From Blastocystis hominis (Eukaryota > Sar > Bigyra > Opalinata > Blastocystidae), in the NCBI RefSeq assembly GCF_000151665.1, contig NW_013171816.1:253001-317000 (forward strand): a stretch of DNA of 64,000 nucleotides. Direction: 5' to 3'. Below are positions 24,638 through 35,191 of this stretch, in pieces (the first letter of the stretch is position 1; each line of letters begins with the position of its first letter). A program made the translations under genes and the position numbers. The notes below the pieces were generated by a model. The model saw only the letters and a list, made by a program, of their open reading frames with translations, was not told the DNA's origin and did no database searches.

Positions 24638-26020
24638 ATGGATGTGGGGCACATCGGAGAGGAGAATGGCCGAGTGACAAGTTCTAGTAAGCCGTTTTAC
24701 TGCATAACTGTAATTAATAGGAAAAAGAGCTTTAAGTTGCGTGGAAGGAGCGAGTAGGAATGGTAGATGTGTCGATATATATATAAATTAGGATCTACGG
24801 CTAGTTTTCCCGAGATCGTCTTAACTGATAATAAGATCCTATTCTATATAAAGACAGGAGGAGATAAACAGATAGGGGTTTTATTTATCAACAATGTTGT
24901 AAAGTTTGTTGGCTATTTTACTACCAACCTGAATCCTTCAATTGGATTAGCTATTAATGTTCCACCCAAAAGTACTGGCAACTTTGCATATTTGGAATAT
25001 ATTGATTTGGTAGCTCTTCCGGAATTGTTGAGAAGGTTAATGAAAATAGACTATCTGCTCGAATTATTGGAATTTAAGTCCATAGATGACTTGCAATCAG
25101 GTCAGAAACTCGAGAAGCAGCCTAATGGTGTATCAATATATATTTTAAACTGTCAAGCCGATTTGTTTGAAATGTGTATTGAGTGCTATTTATTTGAACT
25201 TTGCGAAGAATTAACACTAGTTTCTACAAATTTGTTCACTTACTTTATTGGGGAGTGTAAGGAAATGCACTGTACTTATCGTGAACATTGCGGATTCAAA
25301 GCAGTTGGGCCAAATGTTTTTTGCGGCGAACTTCCTCTAGTTCTCACAAAGGACTTGCCTGTCACATACGGCTCTTTGAAACTCACAGACCGGCGCTATA
25401 AGGGATTGACATCAGGAGGTGAGCCGAACGGAATGGGTCACGTGTCCTACAATAATGAGAACCAGTTCGTGGGTTGCTCTTGTAGGGGACTCATGAGCTA
25501 TGGCTGTTTTTTCCACGATTTGAAGCATTATATCGTATCGGTGTGGGAGAGGCGAGATCGTGTCGGGTATACCATTGAGCAATATGGAGATGGTGTCGTG
25601 TACTTTGGCCAGATCAGTCAGGGAAAGAAGAACGGACTGGGCGTGATCATGATGGCGAATGGCTCGATGATTATGGGAAGCTGGGAAGATAATAAAGTGC
25701 ATGGCATGATTTTGTCGTTTTCACACGTTGCGACGGTGTTTTCGGGGAATGTATCGAACGAGAGCTTTAACGGCTATGGAGAAATGTTCTATAAGAATCG
25801 ATCTTGCTATTATGGAGACTGGGACTGTGGACAGTATCATGGATTAGGAAAGCTTGTGGATCAGGATAAACCGCAGGGAGACAATAAAGTTCGCCTCTGG
25901 AATCATGGAATGATCATGAAGAGTCATCGATCCTATGCTAAGAATAGCGAGGAATCTTCGAATTCGCAGAGAATGATGGACAGATCAAGAAATCCATATG
26001 ATCAGCAGCAAACTCTATAG
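24638..26020 (+). CDS. MORN-repeat protein
   Basis: The start is ATG 24638-24640 (MDVGHIGEENGRV).  A 34-nt intron (GTAAGC...AATAG) and a 29-nt intron (GTAGAT...AATTAG) put the N-terminus in frame with the long exon, which starts STASFPEIVLTDNK. The C-terminal half carries MORN-type repeats: PNGMGHVSYNNENQFVG, YGDGVVYFGQ, KKNGLGVIMMANGSMIMGSW, FNGYGEMFYKNRSCYYGDW and YHGLGKL. MORN proteins usually bind membranes or scaffold cytoskeletal structures in protists. The N-terminal half (about 200 residues, with several Cys) matches nothing I recognise. The C-terminal tail is hydrophilic. The encoded stop is TAG at 26018-26020. Confidence 0.8.
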
Positions 26021-27520
<1,500 letters not shown>

Positions 27521-28833
27521 ATGAGCGATCGAAGTGGATTGGCTGCTGTTGAGGACTTGAATACTGTGCTGAATACTACCCTTGATGAGTTCGTGGAAAG
27601 ACATCCTGAAGTTCTCATTATCGATGATTCTACCACCCTGGAAGAGTTCGTGAAGCAGTATGTCCAAGACCACCCGTCAGATAAGTCCGTCTGCATTTTT
27701 GATCTCACTAGCGTCTTGGTTCAGTATAAGACATGGTTCAACGTATTTGGGGATGTCCAACCTTTCTACGGTACTACTAATACTATTTTATATTAGTTGT
27801 AGCCATGAAGTGTAATCCTAATCCGAAGTTGATGGATTTGATGTGCTCACTTCCTGGAATGTGCGTTGATTGCGCTGGTGTTGAGGAAATCAACATGTGT
27901 TTGAGTCGCGGAATCAAGCCCGATCATATCATTTTTGCGAATCCGATAAAGTCGGTGGAGGGTATTGAGTGTATGCGAAAGAACGGAATTTGGACAGGAA
28001 CAGTTGATAGTATTGAAGAAGTGCAGAAAATGCACGATGTCTTAGGTGAAGATGCTAAGCATTGCCGTATTGTAATTCGTTTATGGGTGGACGATAGCCA
28101 CTCGATCATTGCTCTGGGCAGTAAGTTCGGATGCCACCTTAGCGAAGTTCGTGGCATTCTCAATCAAGTGCAACTTTGCGGAATGGAAGCGGTGGGCGTT
28201 GCCTTCCATGTTGGTACTGGAAATGAGGACCAGTACGCATACGAAAAGGCTGTGCGTGACTCCGCCGAAGTGTTTAAAATGGCGAAAGAGTTCGGTTTTA
28301 CGATGACCCTGTTAGATTTGGGTGGTGGTTGGGCCGGTGATTTAGGCAATGACAAGTTTGAAAACCCATCCTTAACCAGCGTCTGTGGCATTATTCGTGA
28401 TGCCGTAAAGAAGCACGAAGTGTTCAGCACGGAGGGCTTCCGTATGATCTCGGAGCCCGGCCGTTACTTCAATAACAACACGGTGAGTGTTGCGTGCAAA
28501 GTCCTGAACGTGTCAAAGCGCGGAGGACGGACTGTTTACAAGATCAACGAGGGAGTGATGGGCGTTTTCCACGATTTGATTCTCTGTGATATGAATTTCG
28601 ATGTGGAGCCATTGGTGGAGGGTGAGAAGCACCCCGCCTCGATTATTGGATCGTCGATTATGCAGAAAGATGTGGTGCTTTCGAATATCGACCTTCCGGA
28701 GATGAAGGTTGGAGATATCATTTTGTTTAAGAACATTGGCGCATATTCCGTGTCGCTGACGACGTTGCCTCTGCGAAGAAATCAGGATCATGTCTACATC
28801 GTAAGGAGATCATCGTTATGCCAGCACAAATAA
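27521..28833 (+). CDS. ornithine-decarboxylase-like protein lacking the catalytic Cys
   Basis: Fold-III PLP decarboxylase family, about 425 residues, from ATG 27521 (MSDRSGLAAVEDL). A 32-nt intron (27770-27801) joins QPFY to AMKCNPNP, which restores the PLP lysine motif. Cofactor residues are kept: the Lys in AMKCN, DCAGVEEI, the stacking His in AFHVGTG, the Gly loop LDLGGGWAG, EPGRYF and the Tyr in NIGAYSV. The C-terminal substrate side is altered: the normal SSIWGPTCDGLD reads ASIIGSSIMQKD, so catalytic Cys360 and Asp361 (mammalian/trypanosome numbering) are Ile and Met, and the Asp of NDGVYGSF is Glu (NEGVMGVF). It may be an antizyme-inhibitor-like pseudoenzyme or have a changed substrate. 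Encoded TAA with TGTTTGTT 5 nt later. Confidence 0.9.
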
Positions 28834-28838
28834 GAAAT

Positions 28839-28846
28839 TGTTTGTT
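28839..28846 (+). terminator. polyadenylation motif TGTTTGTT of the ODC-like gene
   Basis: Exact motif starting 5 nt after the encoded TAA. Confidence 0.65.
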
Positions 28847-28925
28847 ATAATCATGTTTCAAAGAAATGACATGCAGCTTTTTCTGGAAAATTCTTACTTT
28901 TCAAAGGGATAGACTATTATTTTCA

Positions 28926-30761
28926 ATGAATATTATTCGCAGTGAACTGAACGGAGTTCGTTGTGAATATAAGCTCCTTGAAAAACTTGGAGAAGGAGGT
29001 TATTCGAAAGTGTTTAAGTGTGAGCGTTTTTTGAATGGTAAACGAGAAATATTCGTATTCGTCCGAATAGTGTCTTAGTTATAGGCCGTGAAAGTATTCT
29101 CACGTTCGTTTTTGCGAATGCAAAAGACCTGGAGTCGGGTGAACGACCAAATGGTGTTTTCTACTGCGCTGGAAAAAGTGGAGAGGGAGATCGCCCTCAT
29201 GAAGCGTCTGCGCCATCCGAATCTCGTTTCTCTGGTCGATGTGATCGACGACGAAGAAGAGGACCAGTACCTGCTTTTCGGCCAATTTTGATTAGAATTT
29301 ATATGGTAATTGAGTATGTGGAGAATGGACAAATTATGTATTATGATCCTAACTCCCTCCGCTTCTTCTCTAAGCGAACAGGTAGTTCTTCAAGCAAAGC
29401 CAACATTTAGGAGGTGTCCTCCCTGAATCGATAGCGAAGAAATACCTTTACGAAATCGTTCAAGGACTGAAATACCGTATTTCTGCTTCTCTCTTTTTTT
29501 TTGTGTAGTCCATCTTCACAAAGTAGTACATCGTGATATCAAGCCCGAGAACATTCTCATCACCAAAGACGACCACTGTAAGATATCCTTTCTGTTTCTC
29601 CATTTCCACGTTTCCCTCACCCCACATCGTCGACTTCGGCGTTGCTCACATCTTCGACACCCTCACCGGCCACAACCAATCCTCGGGTATTTCCCCGTTT
29701 CCCCGTTTCTCCATAGGATCCGACCTGCCTGTCTCCAACCGTCCTCTGCACATGCTGACTCGCTCGCCGACGGGCCTCATGTCGAACACCGCGGGCACGA
29801 CGTACTTCTACCCTCCGGAATGCTGCGCAGACCAGCCCTACAACACCTACGCGGCCGACGTAGCGGAGAACGGAGCGATGCGATGTAGATCTGGGCGCTG
29901 GGCGTGACGCTGTTCGCGATGGTCGTGGGCCGATTGCCGCTGTACAACCCCGATCCCATCGATTTCATGGACGATCTCGTGGAGAAGGAGGTCGAGATCC
30001 CCGCGGATCTGTCGCCCGCGTTACAATATCCTTTTTTGTGTTTTTGTGTTTTTGTGTTTTTGTGTTTCTTAACGAGAGGGATTTGCTGGGTCGGTTTTTG
30101 GATAAGGATCCAGCGAAGCGGATTTCGATCGATGAGATTTTGGTGGGGGAGGATTGAGCGAGTGATGCGTAGAGTCATGAGTGGCTGCGGGGATGCGAGT
30201 CCAGCGCGGGGGTCGCGGGGCCGCAGATCAATCGGCGCGATCTCTCGTCGGACGAGGTGCAGCACGCGCTGTCGCTGCGGATCTCGCTGCAATCGAAGAG
30301 CGAGGAGCCCGAGGGAGCGATGAATCCCGCGAATGAATCGAATGAATCGAATGAATTGAATGAATTGAATGAATTGAATGAATTGAATGAAGCGAAAGGA
30401 TTGAATGAATCGAAAGGATTGAATGGAGACAAGAAAGAGGAGGAGTCGAACGAGGAAGCAAAAGGAGAGACGTTGAGTGAGGCTGAGTCGATGATGAAGA
30501 AGGAGAAGGAAGCGGACGCAGCAGAGGAAGAAAAGGCGGGGAACGAAGAAAGAGAGAAGATGGTCATCGAGGGGAGCGCGGAGAAGAGCGCGGAGGAGGG
30601 AGAGACTGCTCGGGGTTCAACGAGTGTGTTCGTAATGACGCCGGAAGGAGCCGAGATCAGCGCAGGAGTCACGCCAGAGGGAAATGCGGACATGACCGAT
30701 AGCTTGGCTCCGGAGAATCCGAATAGCAATACCCAGTCGAAGGACTGCTGCGTTATCTTGT
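28926..30761 (+). CDS. CaMKK/Sak1-like Ser/Thr kinase with C-terminal CaaX box
   Basis: Cytosolic kinase of the group that activates AMPK/SnRK1 (family inference). It starts at ATG 28926 (MNIIRSELNGV). After intron removal all subdomains read through: LGEGGYSKVFK, FAVKVF, IALMKRLRHPNLVSLVDV, IYMVIEYVENG, YLHLHKVVHRDIKPENIL, KIVDFGVAHIFD, MSNTAGTTYFYPPE, DIWALGVTLFAMVVGRLPL, LQDLLGRFLDKDPAKRI and ILSHEWL. Major introns are 29-32 nt. Two introns are AT-AC and AT-AG with U12-type signals. The tail has NELNELNELNE repeats and a Glu/Lys-rich region. No stop is encoded: T30761 lies 5 nt before a TGTTTTTT motif, so polyadenylation gives UAA and the C-terminus DCCVIL, whose last four residues form a geranylgeranyl-type CaaX box. 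Confidence 0.88.
29583..29625 (+). other. U12-type AT-AC intron in the kinase gene (43 nt)
   Basis: Begins ATATCCTTT and ends TTTCCCTCACCCCAC. There is no AG in the segment after its first bases, so no GT-AG intron can be drawn. Removal gives HCK|IVDFGVA, the invariant kinase DFG region, in frame. Confidence 0.85.
30026..30078 (+). other. probable U12-type AT-AG intron in the kinase gene (53 nt)
   Basis: Begins ATATCCTTTTTTG, contains four TTTTTGTG units, then branch-like TTTCTTAAC and the end GAGAG. Removal gives SPALQDLLGRFLDKDP, a standard kinase subdomain XI lead-in. A GT-AG alternative starting 6 nt earlier (30020) is also in frame but shortens this conserved segment. Confidence 0.65.
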
Positions 30762-30765
30762 GGAG

Positions 30766-30773
30766 TGTTTTTT
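30766..30773 (+). terminator. polyadenylation motif TGTTTTTT (variant) of the kinase
   Basis: Weak variant, but at the exact spacing used elsewhere: the in-frame T at 30761 is 5 nt upstream, and cleavage there completes UAA after CVIL. Confidence 0.55.
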
Positions 30774-30775
30774 TT

Positions 30776-30783
30776 AACAAACA
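30776..30783 (-). terminator. polyadenylation motif TGTTTGTT of the converging small gene
   Basis: Exact motif on the minus strand, only 2 nt from the motif of the opposing kinase gene; the last coding T of the minus gene (30788) is again 5 nt upstream. Confidence 0.65.
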
Positions 30784-30787
30784 AAAA

Positions 30788-31382
30788 ACACATTTTCGAC
30801 TGATTCGATTTCACTCTAAGGGAAATGCTTCTAAAAAGGGCCTACTGTGTGCGTTAAGTTGCGAATTTCATTTGTTAAAAAATTGTGACTGTTTATAATT
30901 TCGTTGAGCTTTCCTCGCAAAGCGTCTAACCTGTGGTCAGAGGAATCACTAAATAGTACAAGAAAAACAATTGCCTACTCCTTCGCTTCATTATACAAGA
31001 GAGAAGACGTTAGCAACGGATCCTCATCATTCGCCACAACTGTGGCAAAATCATCAATAAAGGATTGTAGAATCGGAACGTTTCCATTCTCCTGCTGTGA
31101 TTTCGATGAAGAATCGAAATATCGACTCGAACTCATATCATTGCTGTCGACTGACTTTACATCAGAAGGATTTATTGGTATCGATGACAAATGGGTGTCA
31201 GGAGACAAAACATCCACACTAAACCAAATGTCGGTAGATGTAATGATTTTATTACTCAAGGAATGCGTCAGCTGATCATCCCATAATGCCACTTCAAACA
31301 AATTTGGATTTCCACCTTCCATGGCACCATGACGATTTGTCATTGGCCCATTCCATGGAAGTATCATAAAGTTCTCTTCCAT
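30788..31382 (-). CDS. unidentified acidic protein without an encoded stop
   Basis: Starts at ATG 31380-31382 (MEENFMILPWNGPM). The first exon is acidic and Ser-rich and runs to LLYNEAK. A 30-nt intron (GTAGGC...ATTTAG) leads to DDSSDHRLDALRGKLNEIIN and NFLTNEIRNLTHT. A second 30-nt intron (GTAGGC...CCTTAG) leads to SEIESVENV, where the frame meets T30788, 5 nt before TGTTTGTT. Two clean introns and the end motif make this a real gene of about 180 residues, although no family is recognised. Its C-terminus could form a short amphipathic helix. It ends 26 nt from the end of the kinase gene. Confidence 0.65.
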
Positions 31383-31666
31383 TTGGAAAACAACTTAAAA
31401 TTAAAAATGGTGTGAATATCTAATATCGTACGAGCGCTCCGACATTCATCCATACGACATACTGTTTGTGAAGTGTCATGTAACTCACGAATCTACAGGA
31501 AACAGACAAGAATCGTAATTCAAAAGGTGAAAAACGTAATAGTTCAAAAGTCACGAGCTTGCATCATTTGACAAGAAGAACGGAATTCTTCGAATTCAGA
31601 AAACTAACACACAGTAGAGAGCTGCAGAGCCATCATTACACAAAAGAAAAGAGTCAGAAATCTTTC

Positions 31667-32347
31667 ATGGCACAGGTGACAGAAGAGTTCTCGGCTATTC
31701 AAGCCCTAGTTTTGGCTGCTGAAACCGAACTTGATAAGTTGGATCGGCCTGAAACGACATTAGAGGATCTTCACAAATACGAGGAATCACTGCGGGTAAT
31801 CTTGGAGAAATTAAAGGCCCTGACATCGCGAGTAAAGGCAGATCGTTCCCCCAACAAGCAGGTGTGGCAACGGTATTCTCTTATGCACCTTATGAATTAG
31901 GCGTGTCCGATCAATTACAGATGACTACTATAATTTGAAAAAGAACTTCTCAAGAATATCGAATAACAAGATCACGTTGATGAAAAAGACAGAACTCTTA
32001 TCGGGAGGAAAAGAGGATGTAGGAATGAATTGTATCGTTGAAGATATAGCGTCCAATTGACGTTGAAGCTGCTTTGTTGAAGGAAAACGACGCTCTGTCG
32101 CGAACTACAACGATGGCAGACTATTATTTGGACATGGGAAGGAATTCTCTCAACAATTTGTACGATCAACGGAATGTGCTAAAGCGCGCCCAAAAGCGAA
32201 TTCTGGATATGGCAAACTCTCTAGGATTGACTGGAAACATTATCCATAGAGCGATGAGTCGAAGTTGGTGGGATCGCTGTCTCGTGTACACAGGAATCAT
32301 CCTGGTTTCATGCGGGTTGTATTTTGTTTGGTATATTAAAACACATT
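31667..32347 (+). CDS. GOSR2: membrin/BOS1-type Golgi SNARE
   Basis: Qb-SNARE for ER-to-Golgi transport. The start chosen is ATG 31667 (MAQVTEEFSAIQALV). An N-terminal helical region is followed by a 28-nt intron (GTATTC...AATTAG), VRSITDDYYNLKKNF, a 31-nt intron (GTAGGA...TATAG) and RPIDVEAALLKENDALSRT. The SNARE motif is ADYYLDMGRNSLNNLYDQRN and VLKRAQKRILDMANSLGL, matching human membrin [20 protein letters not shown] and ILDIANMLGL, including the layer positions. A C-terminal anchor helix follows (CLVYTGIILVSCGLYFVWYI). No stop lies at the natural end: T32347 is 5 nt before TGTTTGTT, giving ...YIKTH and a UAA from polyadenylation. The genomic frame would otherwise run to TAA 32374 and overlap MCM8. 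Confidence 0.88.
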
Positions 32348-32351
32348 TCAC

Positions 32352-32359
32352 TGTTTGTT
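32352..32359 (+). terminator. polyadenylation motif TGTTTGTT of the membrin gene
   Basis: Exact motif overlapping the last codons of the opposing MCM8 gene (its TAA is 32358-32360 on the minus strand). Coding T at 32347 is 5 nt upstream. Confidence 0.7.
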
Positions 32360-34850
32360 ATCTCATTTGTGAATAACGACTTGTCTGCACTTGATACATC
32401 TGCCCTCCCTTCTTCAAAATAAACGCTTGCTGATTCAACACATCCACAAAATCCATAAAATCCTCCACAAAAATGCGATTCCGACTCGCCACCTCCATCA
32501 TTTCCTATCTTACACTCTCTCCACTCCCTTACCCGCACGCTAAACAACGCATTCGACCTCCGTTCCGCCTCCTTCGTCAACGCCGCCACGAACAATTTCA
32601 CTTGTTTCGTCTTGCTCATCCCCGTCGTTCGCTGGAAATCCACCATCCCCATCTCATCGCTCAGCACTTCGAACAAACTCTCCTTCATAATATCAATAAT
32701 GTCCTTCGCGTCCTCCACAGACACTTCCGTTCGACACTCCAAACGCGCACGAGCTTGCGAAAGTCGCACCAAACTCTCCAGATGACGCATGGTGATCGGA
32801 ATCGCTTCGTCGTCGCCGTACTGATCGCGAAGCGACAAGTAGAACGACTTCAAAACGCGCGCTGCTTCCGAGGTCAGACGAGGATTCACCGTTTGGTGCA
32901 CAAACGCCAGGTATTTGCGAAGAAGAACCGCGGGAATGGGGTCCGTTACATCGGCCGCCCCGCGACGAAGTCGAAGCGAAATGGAGGAATCGTCCTGCAT
33001 CGAAAACGACGGAGCTGCGCTAGAATCAAAAAGTGGAAACGTGGAAACGCGGCGTGAGCGAGGGAATCGACGGCCTCTCCGTCGGCTGCGTACATTTTCA
33101 TGATGTGTTCGGAGAGCATTCGATCCTTCTCCTCATCGGGAGTGTCGAGGAGCAAAAACGTCTTCGATTCATTGAGAAAAGCGCAAGAAAAACCAAGTCG
33201 AATCGACTTAACAGTCCAGGCGGCATTTTGATATTCTCTGATACGGTTTTCCCGCGGTTATAATGCCCGCCAGAAGGATTGGCGGCGGCGAGAATGGACA
33301 CACGCGAGGAAAGCGTGCAGACAATGCCAGCTTTGGCGATGGAGACGGTTTGCTGCTCCATGGCTTCTAATAAAACTTGCTTCTCGCCTCCCATTTTGTC
33401 GAATTCGTCGATGCAGCACAGTCCTCCATCGCTTAGCACCAACGCTCCCGCTTCCAAGCACGAATCCCCCGTGATCTACGTCTCGATCCAATCGAATATC
33501 GACTTTGTCTTTCGCCATAGTGACGGTCAGTCCGCTTCCGGACGCCGTGTTTCCACACACAAACACGCCGCGCGGACTCAACGCGGACGCTGCACGGAGC
33601 AATTGGCTCTTTCCAAGGCCTGGATCGCCCACCATCAATACATGAATGTTTCCTCGGCGGTTCTCCATCGACACGCCTCCTGCGAGACACAACAAAATGC
33701 CCGCTTTGACGAGTTCTTGTCCGTAGATTGACGGACACACCGAGTGGACTAAGAGGTTGAAAAGATTGGGTTGGGACGCGATGAAATTGAAAGCTTTCAT
33801 GTCCAGCTCGGAAAACCGATCAAAGGACGAGTTGTTCATTTCGTTCTACCTCAAAAAACAAACAAACAGAGAAACCCGTTTCACACTAATACTATTCGCA
33901 GACACATACAACAAAAACAAACTCGATTTCGAAGAACTGCGGTTCCCGAACGGTTTCTCCACGGTCATCGTCTATTTCCTACGTTTCCACGGTTTCTACC
34001 TTCACGACACCGGTGATGGTTACGAGTTCTCCGGGAGTTACATCGTCTACGAGGTCGCCGAGTAAATGAACTTCGAGAGTTCGCGGAATTCGCCCCGAAT
34101 CCACAGCATCGGTTTCACCGACTTCTTGAAGCCTGCTGGATGAGGAAGGAGAAGAAAGTACTTGATCACTTGCCAATCTTGGGTAATGGCGGATTGACGC
34201 TGTGGACGGAACGTTTGGCTTCGACAGCCGTGATTCCCGCAGCGAGAAGGAACCTGGTACTTCCCATCAACAAAGGTCTAGTTAGAATCGGATACGGATC
34301 ATACCACCTGCATCACAGCCGAGCACTGAACACATTCAAAGTTCATTTTCATCACCATCGAGCGAATCCCACCCACTCGAATGATCGTGCCTTGAATTGC
34401 CACCAAACGACCCACAAGATTGGCCTTTATGTCTTTGAAAGGAGTGAGTGGGTCAAAATCCAAGATTCGAACTCGGAGGTGGGAATTGACAACTCCATTA
34501 ATCGCTGTCACAATCATTACTGCTGCCGTCATGCATGCGATGGTATCTTCTGGGTGTTCGAATAGAGCAGTTCGCAAATCAGACACAGGGCATAAGCGAA
34601 TAAGATCTTCAAATTTGATGTACACAGAAGAGTGCTCTTGATAATGAATTGCCTAAAATCAAGTTTTTATAGAAAAGCTACACTTTGGAGCAAAGAAGCT
34701 CCTGCTTGACTAAAAAATATGCAAAATGCCTTGATAATTGTCACACGAGGATCGGTTTCATCAAAATCATCATGAGGAAAGCAATAGAACCAGACATTGG
34801 AAATAGGCACTTGCTATGTGGTAAATCGAAGAAAAATGGCATACCTCCAT
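32358..34850 (-). CDS. MCM8: MCM8 helicase
   Basis: AAA+ helicase subunit of the MCM8/MCM9 complex in homologous recombination. It starts at ATG 34848-34850 (ME, then a 31-nt intron, [11 protein letters not shown]). Landmarks in MCM8 order: [20 protein letters not shown] with a CxxC zinc knuckle, [39 protein letters not shown], Walker [31 protein letters not shown], Walker [57 protein letters not shown] and [16 protein letters not shown]. The C-terminal part has [32 protein letters not shown] and a wHTH end ([15 protein letters not shown]) after a 28-nt intron. These match human MCM8 rather than MCM2-7 or MCM9. Two TGTTTGTT matches inside p115 and this gene fall in introns and are not ends. 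Confidence 0.93.
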
Positions 34851-35168
34851 ATTCAATGATAATTCTGTGAAGGAATGAATTTGCCTCCAAAAATGTGTAA
34901 GCGTGAAATGGTGGAAATTGTTATAAGAGTGACAGAGCAATGGAATGGAGTAAAAAGGAAGTGCTGAAACAATGAAAGAGTGAAAATGAGGAAAACTGTT
35001 GTTTCACCTTATTTTGAATGCTGTAGTGGTATATATGGAACTTTTTGCTGGAATGATTTGGTTCAATAAGCTCACTTTCTTACAGTTTTGCTCACAGCTA
35101 CTGTTTCCCTATTTGCATCATAGATTTCCAAATACATTTGTTAAACTCCTTTCATTTCATATTATCAC
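34851..35168. other. intergenic between MCM8 start and end of the giant adhesion gene
   Basis: About 320 nt, AT-rich. Contains the MCM8 upstream region; no gene or repeat recognised. Confidence 0.5.
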
Positions 35169-35176
35169 AACAAACA
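35169..35176 (-). terminator. polyadenylation motif TGTTTGTT of the giant adhesion gene
   Basis: Exact motif about 15 nt after the encoded TAA of the giant gene. Confidence 0.6.
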
Positions 35177-35191
35177 GAACATACAATGTTC

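Noticed and set aside
32358-32376. True overlap of membrin and MCM8 coding sequences
   Set aside because: A polyadenylation-created stop at 32347, with the same spacing as three other genes, is the simpler reading.
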